A stretch of 64,000 bases of DNA from Candidatus Nitromaritima sp. SCGC AAA288-L16 (GCA_000372225.1 AQTY01000005.1:10126-74125); one strand, 5' to 3'. Counted from the stretch's first letter, positions 30,812 through 39,985 are shown. The notes: a model not told the origin generated them from the letters alone. Translations and numbers: made by a program.

Positions 30812-31807
30812 TTAGGACTGGATTGCCACATGTCTGTCGTAAATATAATCTGCAATTGCGTCAAGAGATTTGATGTATTCAGGTTGGGGGAAAGTAACGG
30901 CTCTAATGGATGATTTTGCCTGTTCAATATAGTTGCGCGCGAGCTCTAGGGTGTACTCGATAGACTTGGTTTCGCGCATTCGTTCCAGGACATAATCGAA
31001 ATCTTCTTGTGTGAGGTTTTCATTTTTAACGAAGCCTTCAATTGTTTTTTTAAGAGAAACTTCGGAATTCTCATACAAATGAAGTAGGGGTAAGGTTACG
31101 TGCCCTTCTTGAAAATCATTTCCTGGTGGTTTGCCTAGATAGTCTTCTTCGCTGCCATAATCCATCGCATCATCCATAAGTTGAAATGCCATGCCAAATT
31201 GTGTGCCAAAGGTAATTAATGCCTTTTCCTGCTCAGGGTTTGTTTCAGCAAGTAATGCCGCTAGCTCACAACCGAGAGACATCATGGATGCTGTTTTGCG
31301 AAGAATAACATCAAGACAATGTGATTCAGTGACGGATAACTTCCGAGCCTGACTGTATTCCATAATTCCGCCTTCTACAAGATGCTTGGTTGCCTCTGAA
31401 ACCGAATTGATTATCCTTGAGTCGCAATCCGCGGCCAACATGAGAATGGATCGTGAAATCAGGAAGTCACCCACAAGTATGCTGGCATCGCTTCCCCATT
31501 TTGCGCTTACTGTTTCGCGTCCTCGCCTGATAGTGGTATGGTCAACGACGTCATCATGGAGTAGTGTTGCCGAATGGATATACTCAATTACGCAACCATG
31601 CCGAATGACTCTTTCATCTAGGTCGCGACCGCATAACTTGGTCCCAACCATAAGGAGGAGAGGTCGTATGCGTTTTCCACCATTCTTAAGCAAATAGTCC
31701 CCTATACCAGGAATCAGCTGAACGTCCGATTGATAGTTTTCCTGTATAGAGCGCTCTAACCGCAAAAGATCTTCTTTAAAAATATTTGTAACGTGGTTAA
31801 AATCCAT
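30812..31807 (-). CDS. Polyprenyl diphosphate synthase (long-chain, trans)
   Basis: Isoprenoid chain-elongating enzyme that makes the side chain of quinones. About 331 residues from the ATG at 31807; a TTG at 31825 is also in frame. Both aspartate-rich motifs are present: LLHDDVVDHTTIRRG (first, DDxxD) and QLMDDAMDYGS (second). GGKRIRPLLL, the diphosphate-binding segment, is near residue 50. The residues before the first DDxxD are small (SATLL), consistent with long products. It stands alone on the minus strand, divergent from the glycosyltransferase. Confidence 0.93.
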   Translation of the reverse strand: MDFNHVTNIFKEDLLRLERSIQENYQSDVQLIPGIGDYLLKNGGKRIRPLLLMVGTKLCGRDLDERVIRHGCVIEYIHSATLLHDDVVDHTTIRRGRETVSAKWGSDASILVGDFLISRSILMLAADCDSRIINSVSEATKHLVEGGIMEYSQARKLSVTESHCLDVILRKTASMMSLGCELAALLAETNPEQEKALITFGTQFGMAFQLMDDAMDYGSEEDYLGKPPGNDFQEGHVTLPLLHLYENSEVSLKKTIEGFVKNENLTQEDFDYVLERMRETKSIEYTLELARNYIEQAKSSIRAVTFPQPEYIKSLDAIADYIYDRHVAIQS

Positions 31808-31995
31808 AAGAAAATTTACACTCAAGAATGGCTAAACCGTCTAGGGAAATATCAGTCAAACTTCCCATAGCATACTGTTTTTTCTGACTTTTTAAGCATG
31901 GGAAGGGTTTATTTCTATTGGAATTTAGTGGTTTTGTCAAGGCAATACTTGTTGGTTTCCTGACTCAACTTTTATAGGGGTAACCTATATGATTG

Positions 31996-32949
31996 ATGTA
32001 TCAAGGCTTTCCCGTATCCTTTTGTCATAGGGGTGTTTCGTACCGCGAGATCCACATGCAGAGATTAATGTTTATGGAAGGACAGGATAAAAACGCTATT
32101 TCACCTTATTGTAATGTGATGAACGATTCACCCAAAGTTTCAATCATTGTGCCCACATACAATCGCGCCGACCGATTGGAAGGAACCTTGTGTTCGATAG
32201 TCAGTCAAACCTATCAAGATTTTGAGCTAATAGTCGTCGATGATGGCTCTACTGATAACACATCAAAGGTAATAGAATCATTTCCTAGTGCACAGTATCT
32301 ACCTTTGAAAAAAAACTCTGGTGTTTCCAAAGCTCGTAATATAGGTCTCGCCTGTGCAAAGGGAGAATTTATCTGTTTTCTCGACTCTGATGATTTGTGG
32401 AATGAGAAAAAATTGCAGATTCAAATACATTGGATGGAAAATAATACGGATAGTCAGATTTGCTATACCGATGAAATATGGATTCGAAATGGAGTTCGGG
32501 TAAACCAAATGAACAGGCACCGTAAGTATACCGGGGATATATTTCGTCATTGCTTGGCCCTTTGTATAGTGAGTCCTTCTTCAGTTATGATTCGTGCCGA
32601 ATTATTTGATGAAATTGGAAACTTTGATGAGTCGCTTCCTGCTTGTGAAGATTATGATTTATGGTTGAGAATCGCAGTGAAATATGCGTTTCACTTTATT
32701 GAAGAACCACTTATTGTCAAGCAGGGAGGTCATGCAGACCAGTTATCGCGCAAGTATTGGGGGATGGATCGATTTCGAGTCGCCGCTTTAAAAAAATTAC
32801 TGGACCAGAATTTACTCGATCAAGAGAAGTTACAACTAACCCGCTCCGCGTTATTAGAAAAATGCTCTGTTTTGATCCAGGGATTTGAAAAACGTGGCAA
32901 AAAGGAAGACGAGTTTTTTTACCGAGCAATCGTTAATAAATACAGTTAG
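31996..32949 (+). CDS. Family 2 glycosyltransferase
   Basis: The GT-A domain begins VSIIVPTYNRADRLEGTL, with DDGSTDNT and the DxD-containing FLDSDDLW about 90 residues later; CEDYDLWLRIA is the acceptor/catalytic base segment. Length is up to 317 residues. The true start is uncertain: the ~40 residues before VSIIVPTYN are not conserved-looking, and the ATG at 32119 (MNDSPKVSIIV) would give a normal compact enzyme. No clear Shine-Dalgarno decides it. Probably acts on surface polysaccharide. The HEAT-repeat gene follows after 13 bases. Confidence 0.9.
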   Translation: MYQGFPVSFCHRGVSYREIHMQRLMFMEGQDKNAISPYCNVMNDSPKVSIIVPTYNRADRLEGTLCSIVSQTYQDFELIVVDDGSTDNTSKVIESFPSAQYLPLKKNSGVSKARNIGLACAKGEFICFLDSDDLWNEKKLQIQIHWMENNTDSQICYTDEIWIRNGVRVNQMNRHRKYTGDIFRHCLALCIVSPSSVMIRAELFDEIGNFDESLPACEDYDLWLRIAVKYAFHFIEEPLIVKQGGHADQLSRKYWGMDRFRVAALKKLLDQNLLDQEKLQLTRSALLEKCSVLIQGFEKRGKKEDEFFYRAIVNKYS

Positions 32950-32962
32950 GAATTCATAAAGT

Positions 32963-34105
32963 ATGATTATGTCAAAGAAATCAGGTTTCTTGTTTCTGGT
33001 TATTGCCGTATTTTTGTCTTTTCCGGGGAATGCATTACAGGCAAATGAAAAACCTCAGGATGCAATGGATCGTGTTCGTGTATTTTCTATAAAAATTTTA
33101 GAAAAATCTTTGCAGAGTGAAAATGTATTTATCCGTAGTGCTGCCGCCCGCGCTGCGGGTGAATCAGAATATTCTGGCCTTATTCCTTTCCTAAAAAAAG
33201 CAGCGAAAGACTCATATCACACAACGCGATTATTTGCCTTGCAGGGGATAAAGAAAATTTCATTGGATGAAGCCCGCGCTATATCTATTCACATGAGCAG
33301 GGACCCTAATATATGGGTTCGTGGTGCCGCGATTGAAATGTTGGGAGAACTGGGCGATGGGGCATCGGGGAATATCATCCAACCCCACCTTAAGTCACCA
33401 GACCGAACAGTACGTTATGCTGCTGCAGGGGCGTTGTTCAAGTTGGGAGATGAGAATCAATTAGATGTTCTCTTAGATGGACTCAAGGGTGGTAGTTCTA
33501 TTGACCGCTATCAGGCCATAGGTTATCTCGGTAAGTTAAATAGTGAAAAAGTGATTCCGTATCTAGAGGGTCTCTTAAATGGAAGTGAGGATGAAATTAT
33601 ATTTTACAGCTTAAAAGCAATTGGCAAAAAAGTGGACAAGGGTATGCTACCTCGGTTATTAAATTTAACGAAACACACTAATCCTTCGCTGAGATATCAG
33701 TCAGCACTTACTCTTGGTGAATTAAGAGGAACTTCAGGACTTAAAGCACTCCGTTCTCTTTGTTCTGACCAAGATGGAATGGTGCGTTTGTCAGCAGCAG
33801 TGGCGTTAGTTCGAAAAGGGAGTAGTTATTGCCGTGAAGTATTTTTAGATACGATCAAAGATGCAGATTATGGAATACGTAGTACGACGGCAAGAATACT
33901 TGGCGAGCTGGAGATTCAAAGTCGAGAGCAGTTGCTTTCAATTGCTCTTATGGACAAGAATATCCGAGTCCGAACTTCGGCTACAAGAGCTGTTGGTATG
34001 ATGGGTGGGGCTAGGGCATTCCCATTATTGTTGAGTAAATTGGAAGATTCTCAGGAGGTAGTGCGTACATACGCGGCAGGTAATATAATCAAACTTATGA
34101 AGTAG
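32963..34105 (+). CDS. Exported HEAT-repeat protein
   Basis: 380 residues with an N-terminal signal peptide (about residues 1-27, ending near ALQANE). The remainder is about ten HEAT-like repeats of roughly 31 residues (VRYAAAGALFKLGD, LRYQSALTLGELRG, VRLSAAVALVRKG, IRSTTARILGELE, VRTSATRAVGMMG, VRTYAAGNIIKL). The fold is a superhelical binding scaffold in the periplasm. It sits between a glycosyltransferase (13-base gap) and the permease pair (84-base gap), so it may be co-transcribed with either; the partner is unknown. Confidence 0.85.
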   Translation: MIMSKKSGFLFLVIAVFLSFPGNALQANEKPQDAMDRVRVFSIKILEKSLQSENVFIRSAAARAAGESEYSGLIPFLKKAAKDSYHTTRLFALQGIKKISLDEARAISIHMSRDPNIWVRGAAIEMLGELGDGASGNIIQPHLKSPDRTVRYAAAGALFKLGDENQLDVLLDGLKGGSSIDRYQAIGYLGKLNSEKVIPYLEGLLNGSEDEIIFYSLKAIGKKVDKGMLPRLLNLTKHTNPSLRYQSALTLGELRGTSGLKALRSLCSDQDGMVRLSAAVALVRKGSSYCREVFLDTIKDADYGIRSTTARILGELEIQSREQLLSIALMDKNIRVRTSATRAVGMMGGARAFPLLLSKLEDSQEVVRTYAAGNIIKLMK

Positions 34106-34189
34106 TGATGTTAGAAATGTTTCGATAGTTAGTTTTTTTCGTGTTTGTTAAGTATTTAAGAGCTTGGTTTTTATTTTTATAAAAGATAT

Positions 34190-35104
34190 ATGCTGATATA
34201 TTTTTTTAAACGATTATTGCACGGTATCCCGGTTTTGTTGGTGGTATCTACGATTACCTTCGTCATTATGCGTGTGGTTCCGGGCGGTCCATTTGATCAA
34301 GAAAAGAAACTTCCCCCAGAAATTTTAGTCAATATTCAGGCTAAGTATCATCTCGACCAACCCGTAACTACCCAATACCTACTTTACTTGAAACAATTGG
34401 TTCAGGGTGATATGGGGCCTTCCTATAAGTATATTGGCCGGGATGTTGCTGATATCATTTTGGATACGTTCCCGGTGTCGATAACTTTAGGGGTGTTGGC
34501 CATGCTAATTGTTGTGGGAGTAGGCGTTCCCATGGGCGTGTGGTCGGCGTACTGTCAGAACTCTGCAATTGATAGAATTTGTATGTTTTATGCGACATTG
34601 GGGATTTCTATCCCTAGTTTTGTTTTGGGAACGATATTGGTCTGGTTGATGTCTCATAAATTGCAATGGTTGCCTCCAGCGCTTTGGGAAGGGCCGCGTT
34701 ACATGATTTTACCTGCAATAGCTTTAGGTGCACCTTTTAGTGGGTATATCGCTCGATTGACCCGCTCTGCAGTGCTGGAAGTATTGGCCTCAGATTATAT
34801 ACGAACGGCTCGTGCGAAAGGGCTTACAGAACCCGTTATCCTTTTCAAACACACCTTGAAAAATTCGATTTTCCCCATAATTTCAGTACTAGGTCCTTTA
34901 ACCGCTGGCTTGGTCACAGGTTCGTTTGTGATTGAATTTATATTTTCGATTCCAGGTATGGGGAGTTTTTTTATCACTGCTGTGACCAATCGAGACTACC
35001 CACTCATTATGGGAGTGACTTTGATTTATGCTGTATTGATTGTTCTTGCAAATATTTTGGTAGATATTATTTATATGTGGCTTGACCCAAGGGTGAGAGT
35101 ATGA
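34190..35104 (+). CDS. Dipeptide/oligopeptide-type ABC permease, DppB-like
   Basis: Inner-membrane permease of 304 residues with six hydrophobic segments. The N-terminus (FFKRLLHGIPVLLVVSTITF) and the following PGGPFD are typical of DppB/OppB. The EAA loop, which contacts the ATPase, is DYIRTARAKGLTEPVILFKH. The C-terminus ends YMWLDPRVRV as in the family. It overlaps the DppC-like gene by four bases (ATGA). No binding protein or ATPase gene is adjacent. Confidence 0.93.
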   Translation: MLIYFFKRLLHGIPVLLVVSTITFVIMRVVPGGPFDQEKKLPPEILVNIQAKYHLDQPVTTQYLLYLKQLVQGDMGPSYKYIGRDVADIILDTFPVSITLGVLAMLIVVGVGVPMGVWSAYCQNSAIDRICMFYATLGISIPSFVLGTILVWLMSHKLQWLPPALWEGPRYMILPAIALGAPFSGYIARLTRSAVLEVLASDYIRTARAKGLTEPVILFKHTLKNSIFPIISVLGPLTAGLVTGSFVIEFIFSIPGMGSFFITAVTNRDYPLIMGVTLIYAVLIVLANILVDIIYMWLDPRVRV

Positions 35105-35913
35105 GTTTTTTTTCAAAATTAAGCTTTGGGTTTTTAGGCGTAGTTTTTTTTTCAGCGATATTTGCCCCGTGGATTACTCCGTACTCCTATGAAACTCAGG
35201 ACACACTTAATACATTAGCAACACCTAGCTTTAGTCATTTAATGGGAACTGATCGATTAGGGCGTGATTTATTTTCGCGTCTTATATATGGCGCACGCGT
35301 TTCTTTATTCATAGGTATTTTGACTACACTGCTAGCGCTTGTAATAGGAACAATTTATGGCTCCATTTCGGGTTACATTGGCGGGCGGATGGATGGTTTC
35401 ATGATGCGTGTGGTAGATGTCGTATTTGCTCTCCCGGACATGCTGATGATTATACTTGTCACAGTTATGATGGGGAGGGGTATTGCAGGAATGTTCATCG
35501 CTCTTACGCTTGTGAGCTGGGTGACAGTCGCTCGTTTGGTTCGAGGAGAAGTATTACGAATCAAAGAAAAAACTTATGTAGAAGCTGCCCGCGCACTAGG
35601 TGCGAGCAGCCCAAGGATACTAATGCAGGAGATACTGCCTAATATTCTGGGTTTAATGGTCGTCACCCTGACCTTCAGAATTCCTGTAGCAATCTTAGCC
35701 GAATCGACCTTAAGTTTTATCGGGTTAGGGGTTGCTCCTCCATTTAGTAGTTGGGGAACAATGGCCAATGAAGGCTGGAAGTCTATAAAGTTTTATCCTC
35801 ATCTTATTCTATTCCCATCACTTGCTATTTTTTTCACAATTTTAAGTTTCAACTTCTTAGGTGATAGACTGAGAGATGATCTGGATCCGAGAAATAAAGC
35901 TCGATTTGGCTGA
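35101..35913 (+). CDS. Dipeptide/oligopeptide-type ABC permease, DppC-like
   Basis: Second permease half, 270 residues with about six membrane segments. HLMGTDRLGRDLFSRLIYGARVS is abbreviated here to its core GTDRLGRDLFSRL, the DppC/OppC signature. EAA loop: YVEAARALGASSPRILMQEILP in its core EAARALGAS. The C-terminus GDRLRDDLDPR is standard. Translationally coupled to the DppB-like gene; a terminator follows. With no ATPase gene in the unit it must borrow one from elsewhere, as seen for microcin-C-type (Yej) or split peptide systems; the substrate is unknown. Confidence 0.93.
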   Translation: MSFFSKLSFGFLGVVFFSAIFAPWITPYSYETQDTLNTLATPSFSHLMGTDRLGRDLFSRLIYGARVSLFIGILTTLLALVIGTIYGSISGYIGGRMDGFMMRVVDVVFALPDMLMIILVTVMMGRGIAGMFIALTLVSWVTVARLVRGEVLRIKEKTYVEAARALGASSPRILMQEILPNILGLMVVTLTFRIPVAILAESTLSFIGLGVAPPFSSWGTMANEGWKSIKFYPHLILFPSLAIFFTILSFNFLGDRLRDDLDPRNKARFG

Positions 35914-36036
35914 GCAGATTATTTTTAGGGCAGAAATGTCATTTGATCGAATGATCAAAGTTTAAAGAATATTTTCTTTGAACTGATTTTAAGTTTCGGT
36001 AAAATAAGGTATAGCTTTAAAAGAAAGTAGTTTGGA

Positions 36037-36068
36037 AACTTCCGAGATGAATCGGAAGGTTGTTTTTT
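36037..36068 (+). terminator. Terminator after the permease pair
   Basis: AACTTCCGA (36037-36045) pairs with TCGGAAGGTT (36052-36061, one bulge), followed by GTTTTTTT. Located about 125 bases after the DppC-like stop. Confidence 0.75.
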
Positions 36069-36096
36069 TAGCTTAAGTTTGCTTAGAAATATCGAA

Positions 36097-36125
36097 TTGA
36101 CAAGCGTTGTAAATCGTTATAAATT
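36097..36125 (+). promoter_or_regulatory. Sigma-70-type promoter
   Basis: TTGACA at 36097-36102 and TAAATT at 36120-36125 with a 17-base spacer, about 50 bases before the GTG start at 36175. Confidence 0.55.
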
Positions 36126-36174
36126 GGCAAAATTTTAAATTATTACAGTTTTGATATGTCAACGAGGTTGACTG

Positions 36175-36441
36175 GTGAGCAGAATTAAAGACGATTTGGT
36201 TTGTGAAATCATACGCATTTCACAAACGAACTTATTGGCTAGAAAAAAAAACGAATGCAGTGACGGGTCTGGGGACGATGCAGTGATAAAATGGATTCAG
36301 TGCAACGCTGTCAGCTATCGAGAAAACTACAAAGAGTGTTTGGATTCTTATTCTGCGGTAGAGCTTGGAGATATGTTGAGTATGTTGACCCAATCTAAAA
36401 AAGACTTGGATGAAATCTTAAAAAAGTATCCTCAGGATTAG
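36175..36441 (+). CDS. Small protein of unknown function
   Basis: 88 residues from a GTG start. It contains three cysteines (one each in DLVCEII, NECSDG and IQCNAV) plus a fourth in KECLDSY, and the C-terminus is a charged helix (SKKDLDEILKKYP). No signal peptide and no recognised family. A promoter-like pair lies about 50 bases upstream, and the DUF1566 gene starts 57 bases downstream, so they may form one unit. Confidence 0.55.
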   Translation: MSRIKDDLVCEIIRISQTNLLARKKNECSDGSGDDAVIKWIQCNAVSYRENYKECLDSYSAVELGDMLSMLTQSKKDLDEILKKYPQD

Positions 36442-36497
36442 TTTTGGTTTGCGTGGTCTCCTGAATAAAATATTAAGATAACTTGAGGCATTGTAGT

Positions 36498-37259
36498 ATG
36501 ACTGAGGCAGAACCTTCTGAAAAAGTTGACCCTCCATCGGATAAAACAGCCGAGCCAAGCGCTGTAAAAGAAACTACCCCTGCAAAAAAACCAGCTCCTG
36601 GAAAAAAACCAGCCCCCGAACTAAAGCCTTTTGTTGACAATGGTGACGGAACAGTTACCGACCCTAATACTGGATTGATATGGAAAAAAACAGATGCTTG
36701 GCTAGATACCCATCAATTTTATACTTGGCAGGATCATCGGACTTATGTGGATCAGATCAATAAAGAAAAGCACGCCGGAATCGATAATTGGAGGATTCCC
36801 AACAAACAGGAAGCCTCCACTCTCGTTGACAAAACAGGGACTAAAAGTTGTGAAGATAAAAATGGGACAATGTTTCCTCTTGACCCGATTTTCGATGCAG
36901 GTTGTGTTACGAACACTTGGATTAGTGAGTGCTCCGATGATCAAATCATACGATATGACTTAAAAATAGGCTTAGATACTCCCTACCCAGGAAACGATGT
37001 TTGGTCATCAATAAGACTTGTTAGCAAGCCAGGTGAAGCATCCGCTGCAGTTGGAGCAAAACCAGCTCCGGTTGAGTCCGTTGCGGAGGGAGATAAACCA
37101 GCCGCCCAGGGGTCTACTGCAAAAACTGATCCTGCGCCTGTGTCACCCAAATCTTCTGGTTCAGGGGCCCGTGCTGTGAGTCCAGCTCCTGTTTCAGAAG
37201 AACTCAAAGCCACTTTTACGGCTAGAGCCAAGGCTTGGGCAAAAGAGAAAAAGAAGTAA
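36498..37259 (+). CDS. DUF1566-domain protein with Pro/Ala/Lys-rich tails
   Basis: 253 residues from the ATG at 36498 (the frame extends to a TTG at 36483). Residues about 40-185 are a DUF1566/Lcl-type domain: DNGDGTVTDPNTGLIWKK near the start and IDNWRIPNKQEASTL in the middle, with cysteines at CEDK, DAGCV and SECSD. The flanks are low-complexity repeats of AKKPAPGKKPAPE and SAAVGAKPAPVES type, resembling flexible tethers. No signal peptide is visible, although most DUF1566 proteins are surface proteins; a missing upstream segment is possible. Confidence 0.8.
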   Translation: MTEAEPSEKVDPPSDKTAEPSAVKETTPAKKPAPGKKPAPELKPFVDNGDGTVTDPNTGLIWKKTDAWLDTHQFYTWQDHRTYVDQINKEKHAGIDNWRIPNKQEASTLVDKTGTKSCEDKNGTMFPLDPIFDAGCVTNTWISECSDDQIIRYDLKIGLDTPYPGNDVWSSIRLVSKPGEASAAVGAKPAPVESVAEGDKPAAQGSTAKTDPAPVSPKSSGSGARAVSPAPVSEELKATFTARAKAWAKEKKK

Positions 37260-37271
37260 AAACTCCCTCAA

Positions 37272-37541
37272 TTATCCCTCTCTCAACCATTTTTTGACTA
37301 CTGCTGTAGTTTGTGCCGTGTTTCGTTTGGCCATTTCCTCAGCATACATTTTGACCCATGCTGGGTTCTCCGGGCCCATTATCTTTGCCTTGGATACTTT
37401 GGGTTTGGTTTTTTTCTTCTTGATGGTTGGTTTCCCTCCCACGTAGAGGGCACGCTTCCCACGCTTTCTACTTCTTAAAATAAAAGCAGTTAGGATAGCA
37501 ATACTAAAAGTTATCAAGAGAATTATGAAAATAAATTTCAT
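37272..37541 (-). CDS. Small membrane protein coupled to the J-protein gene
   Basis: 89 residues: one N-terminal membrane segment (FIFIILLITFSIAILTAFIL), then a strongly basic stretch (RSRKRGKRA, KKKKTKPKVSKAK) and a C-terminal helix WVKMYAEEMAKRN. Its ATG shares one base with the stop of the upstream J-protein gene (TAATG), implying translational coupling. Possibly a membrane partner for that co-chaperone; this is inferred from position only. Confidence 0.7.
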   Translation of the reverse strand: MKFIFIILLITFSIAILTAFILRSRKRGKRALYVGGKPTIKKKKTKPKVSKAKIMGPENPAWVKMYAEEMAKRNTAQTTAVVKKWLREG

Positions 37542-38470
37542 TAGATTTTGGAACCCACTATTGCAAATTTAATAATTAAGTCACCCCGTTTTTTCCCCCA
37601 CAAAATGGCTGCTCCATTTTTAGGGATACGAAGTTCTTCTCCAGTAAGAGTGCTCTCTTCGACTTCTATAGTCTTAACGGTATCTAGCGTTTCGACATCA
37701 AGGGGGCCTCCATTTTCTGCTAATTCTGGAGGAATCTGAACTTCCATGTAGATGTCATTTTTTTTTCGTTTAAAAATAGGATGAGGCTTGGTGCAAATTT
37801 TTAGAAACAAATCTCCCGGCGGGCCATCATTCATCCCTTCTCCTCCTTCATTTTGAAGACGGAGGACATACTGATCTGCAACTCCAGGAGGAATTTTTAC
37901 GTCTAGATTGACTTCTTTTACAATTTGGCGTTTTCCTCCACATTCCGCACATGTTTTTTCACCAGTTTCACCAGTCCCGTCGCAGCTTTCACAATGGGCA
38001 TACTTTTCATAATTGTAGGAGATGGTTCCCCCGAGCGCGACAGTAACAAAATCTACATCGGCCATGAATTGAAGGTCAAATCCTCTAGTAGGAGCATTGG
38101 GGTCGTGCGGCTGAGGATCTTCTGCTGCTGTTTGGCCGAATGGTCCGTCCTGCCGAGGTCGACCCTGTGGTTCTTGGTTGCCGAACCCATATCCCCAGCG
38201 ATCAGACTCCGATGAACCCCACCCTTTTGATGGACCTCTTTTGTAAGAGCTCTTTTGAGAGCGTTTTCGATCGTATTCCTTGCGTTTTTTAGTATTGCTT
38301 AAAACACTATAAGCCTCAGACAAAACTTTAAACTGGTTTTCTGATTTTTTAGTTCCCTTATTGGCGTCTGGATGAAATATTTTAGCTCGTTCACGATAGC
38401 TTTTTTTAATGTCACCGGGCTTCGCATCTTTGGTAACACCAAGAATTTTATAGTAATCCCTTTGAGACAT
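37541..38470 (-). CDS. DnaJ-type co-chaperone with a half zinc finger
   Basis: 309 residues. J domain at residues 1-70 with the HPD motif (KIFHPDANKG), a Gly/Arg-rich linker (about 75-130), then the substrate-binding domains. The zinc region has only two CxxC-type modules (CESCDGTGETGEKTCAECGG) where canonical DnaJ has four, so it can form one zinc site at most. The C-terminal domain keeps NLDVKIPPGV and GPPGDLFLKI. It is thus between DnaJ (two zinc sites) and CbpA (none). Not linked to dnaK or to the hrcA-grpE unit. The downstream small membrane-protein gene overlaps its stop. Confidence 0.9.
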   Translation of the reverse strand: MSQRDYYKILGVTKDAKPGDIKKSYRERAKIFHPDANKGTKKSENQFKVLSEAYSVLSNTKKRKEYDRKRSQKSSYKRGPSKGWGSSESDRWGYGFGNQEPQGRPRQDGPFGQTAAEDPQPHDPNAPTRGFDLQFMADVDFVTVALGGTISYNYEKYAHCESCDGTGETGEKTCAECGGKRQIVKEVNLDVKIPPGVADQYVLRLQNEGGEGMNDGPPGDLFLKICTKPHPIFKRKKNDIYMEVQIPPELAENGGPLDVETLDTVKTIEVEESTLTGEELRIPKNGAAILWGKKRGDLIIKFAIVGSKI

Positions 38471-39119
38471 GGCTTTCTTATTTTTAGGGTTGTTTCCAAA
38501 AAATGGAGAGATTTGAAAATAACCTATTCATTTTATAAGGATTGTGAGATTAGTTCAACTTCTTGGGTTAGCTGATAGGTTAAGGAGTAGGGGGGCGACC
38601 TAATTTGGATTAAAGGTAAAAAGAGTATTTCATGGTGACAAACTGGCATCTGCGAAGGGAGTGGCGTTAGATTCACTGACATTTAATTCAAATTTCTTAG
38701 ATTAAGTTGATTATAGATCCATCGAAACCTTGGATTTTAAAAATCTTGAAACAAACGTGAGAATTGTTGGTTAAAATCCCAGTAAAACTTTACTTTGATC
38801 AAAGATTCTCTGACGTGATCCAGAGTTGGCAATATCCCTCCCCTATTGAGTCCTATCTTTTCTCTTTAGCTTATCCCGTAGCAATCTCATAAATGAATTC
38901 TAAATGGGCAGTCCGTGTGTCGGAATAATGTTAAATTACCGGTTAAATCCTTTGCAAAGACAGGAATTTGCACTTGACACAGATCACACCAAAATCTACC
39001 ATGGCCTTCCGGGAAAAATTAGCACACATGCGTTGTCTAATGACGAGGCGTTAGATTCTGGTTCCAGGAATGGGGTTTAACTCCCTGTGCCTGAGCTATA
39101 GTGAAAATGGAGTTATTTT
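38471..39119 (+). other. Intergenic stretch without a supported gene
   Basis: About 650 bases between the divergent J-protein gene and the next membrane-protein gene. All frames are broken by stops. A 12-base sequence ending GCGTTAGATTC occurs twice (near 38660 and 39045), and a TTGACA is present near 38975 without a convincing -10 box. It probably contains promoters for both flanking genes and possibly decayed sequence. Confidence 0.5.
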
Positions 39120-39596
39120 ATGGATTATAAAAAAAACCCATTCCTCATGGGGCTTTGTGCACCAGCGTACCTTTCAGCTGCTACTGTTGCTATCACTAAC
39201 GACTTCTTGATGGCTATAATGTTCATGCTGTTCACGCTTGGCATCCTGGGTGCGTATGTAACGGAGTTCCCAATATTTCCAACCCTATATCAAAATGAAA
39301 TCCTACACAAGACGGCCATATCTTCCCTCCTTGGCATGGGCCTAGGAATGATGATTGGCCTCGCCATAGCGGGTGGAGCAGAAAGCGAGGGGACTGCCCC
39401 AATTTCAACTCAAGGGAAATTCATGCTTACCTGGGGAGTAATGTCCCTTCCAGCCTACCCGTTAATGGTTTTTTTAGTGTCCAAAGTTAATAAGCGCGAT
39501 CTAGAAGAAGAACACCGAATTCGAGAGGAAAAGAAAAAAGCAAGAAAAGCCAAGGGTGGTGGGCCACCGATTATGGATCGTCGGGATGGATTCTAG
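39120..39596 (+). CDS. Small polytopic membrane protein, unknown
   Basis: 158 residues with four hydrophobic segments (about residues 10-25, 28-48, 70-92 and 108-128) and a charged, lysine-rich C-terminal tail (EEEHRIREEKKKARKAKGGG). Segment three contains glycines spaced as GMGLGMMIGLAIAGG. The GC content is slightly higher than that of the surrounding DNA. ATG at 39120 after GGAG about 10 bases upstream. No family recognised. Confidence 0.75.
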   Translation: MDYKKNPFLMGLCAPAYLSAATVAITNDFLMAIMFMLFTLGILGAYVTEFPIFPTLYQNEILHKTAISSLLGMGLGMMIGLAIAGGAESEGTAPISTQGKFMLTWGVMSLPAYPLMVFLVSKVNKRDLEEEHRIREEKKKARKAKGGGPPIMDRRDGF

Positions 39597-39730
39597 CCGT
39601 TCGCCAGAAATAATATTGTGACACGCCGGTTTTTGATACCAGTTTATCTGTCCATCAAAATAACTCAAAAATACCAAGATAAAATCGTAATATAATAGCC
39701 ACCTTCTAATAAATAGGGGGGTAATTCACA

Positions 39731-39904
39731 GTGAGAAAACAACTGCTTTTTATGAGTTTCATTCTAGTAGTTTTTTTTCTAAATTCGTGTATGGCTGTTG
39801 GCGTTATAGCAGGAGGCGGCACACTAGCCTGCGCGGCATACGAGGATGTAAGCAAAGAACGTTGTCCGCCTTTAGTGGAGATTGATGAGCAGTTGAAAAA
39901 TTAA
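39731..39904 (+). CDS. Small lipoprotein
   Basis: 57 residues from a GTG start with AGGGGGG upstream. The N-terminus is a lipoprotein signal (VRKQLLFMSFILVVFFLNSC; lipobox LNSC with Cys20). The mature part is about 38 residues with three cysteines including the lipid-bearing one plus CPPL. A hairpin with a short T run follows. Its length kept it below ordinary ORF cut-offs. Confidence 0.7.
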   Translation: MRKQLLFMSFILVVFFLNSCMAVGVIAGGGTLACAAYEDVSKERCPPLVEIDEQLKN

Positions 39905-39939
39905 GAGACCAATAACTATTTACTATCACAAAAAAAGGG

Positions 39940-39971
39940 GTATCAGAAAATCCTCTGATACTACTTTTTAT
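39940..39971 (+). terminator. Hairpin terminator after the small lipoprotein
   Basis: GTATCAGA (39940-39947) pairs perfectly with TCTGATAC (39954-39961), followed by TACTTTTTA. Located 36 bases after the stop. Confidence 0.65.
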
Positions 39972-39985
39972 CCACTTGATATTAC

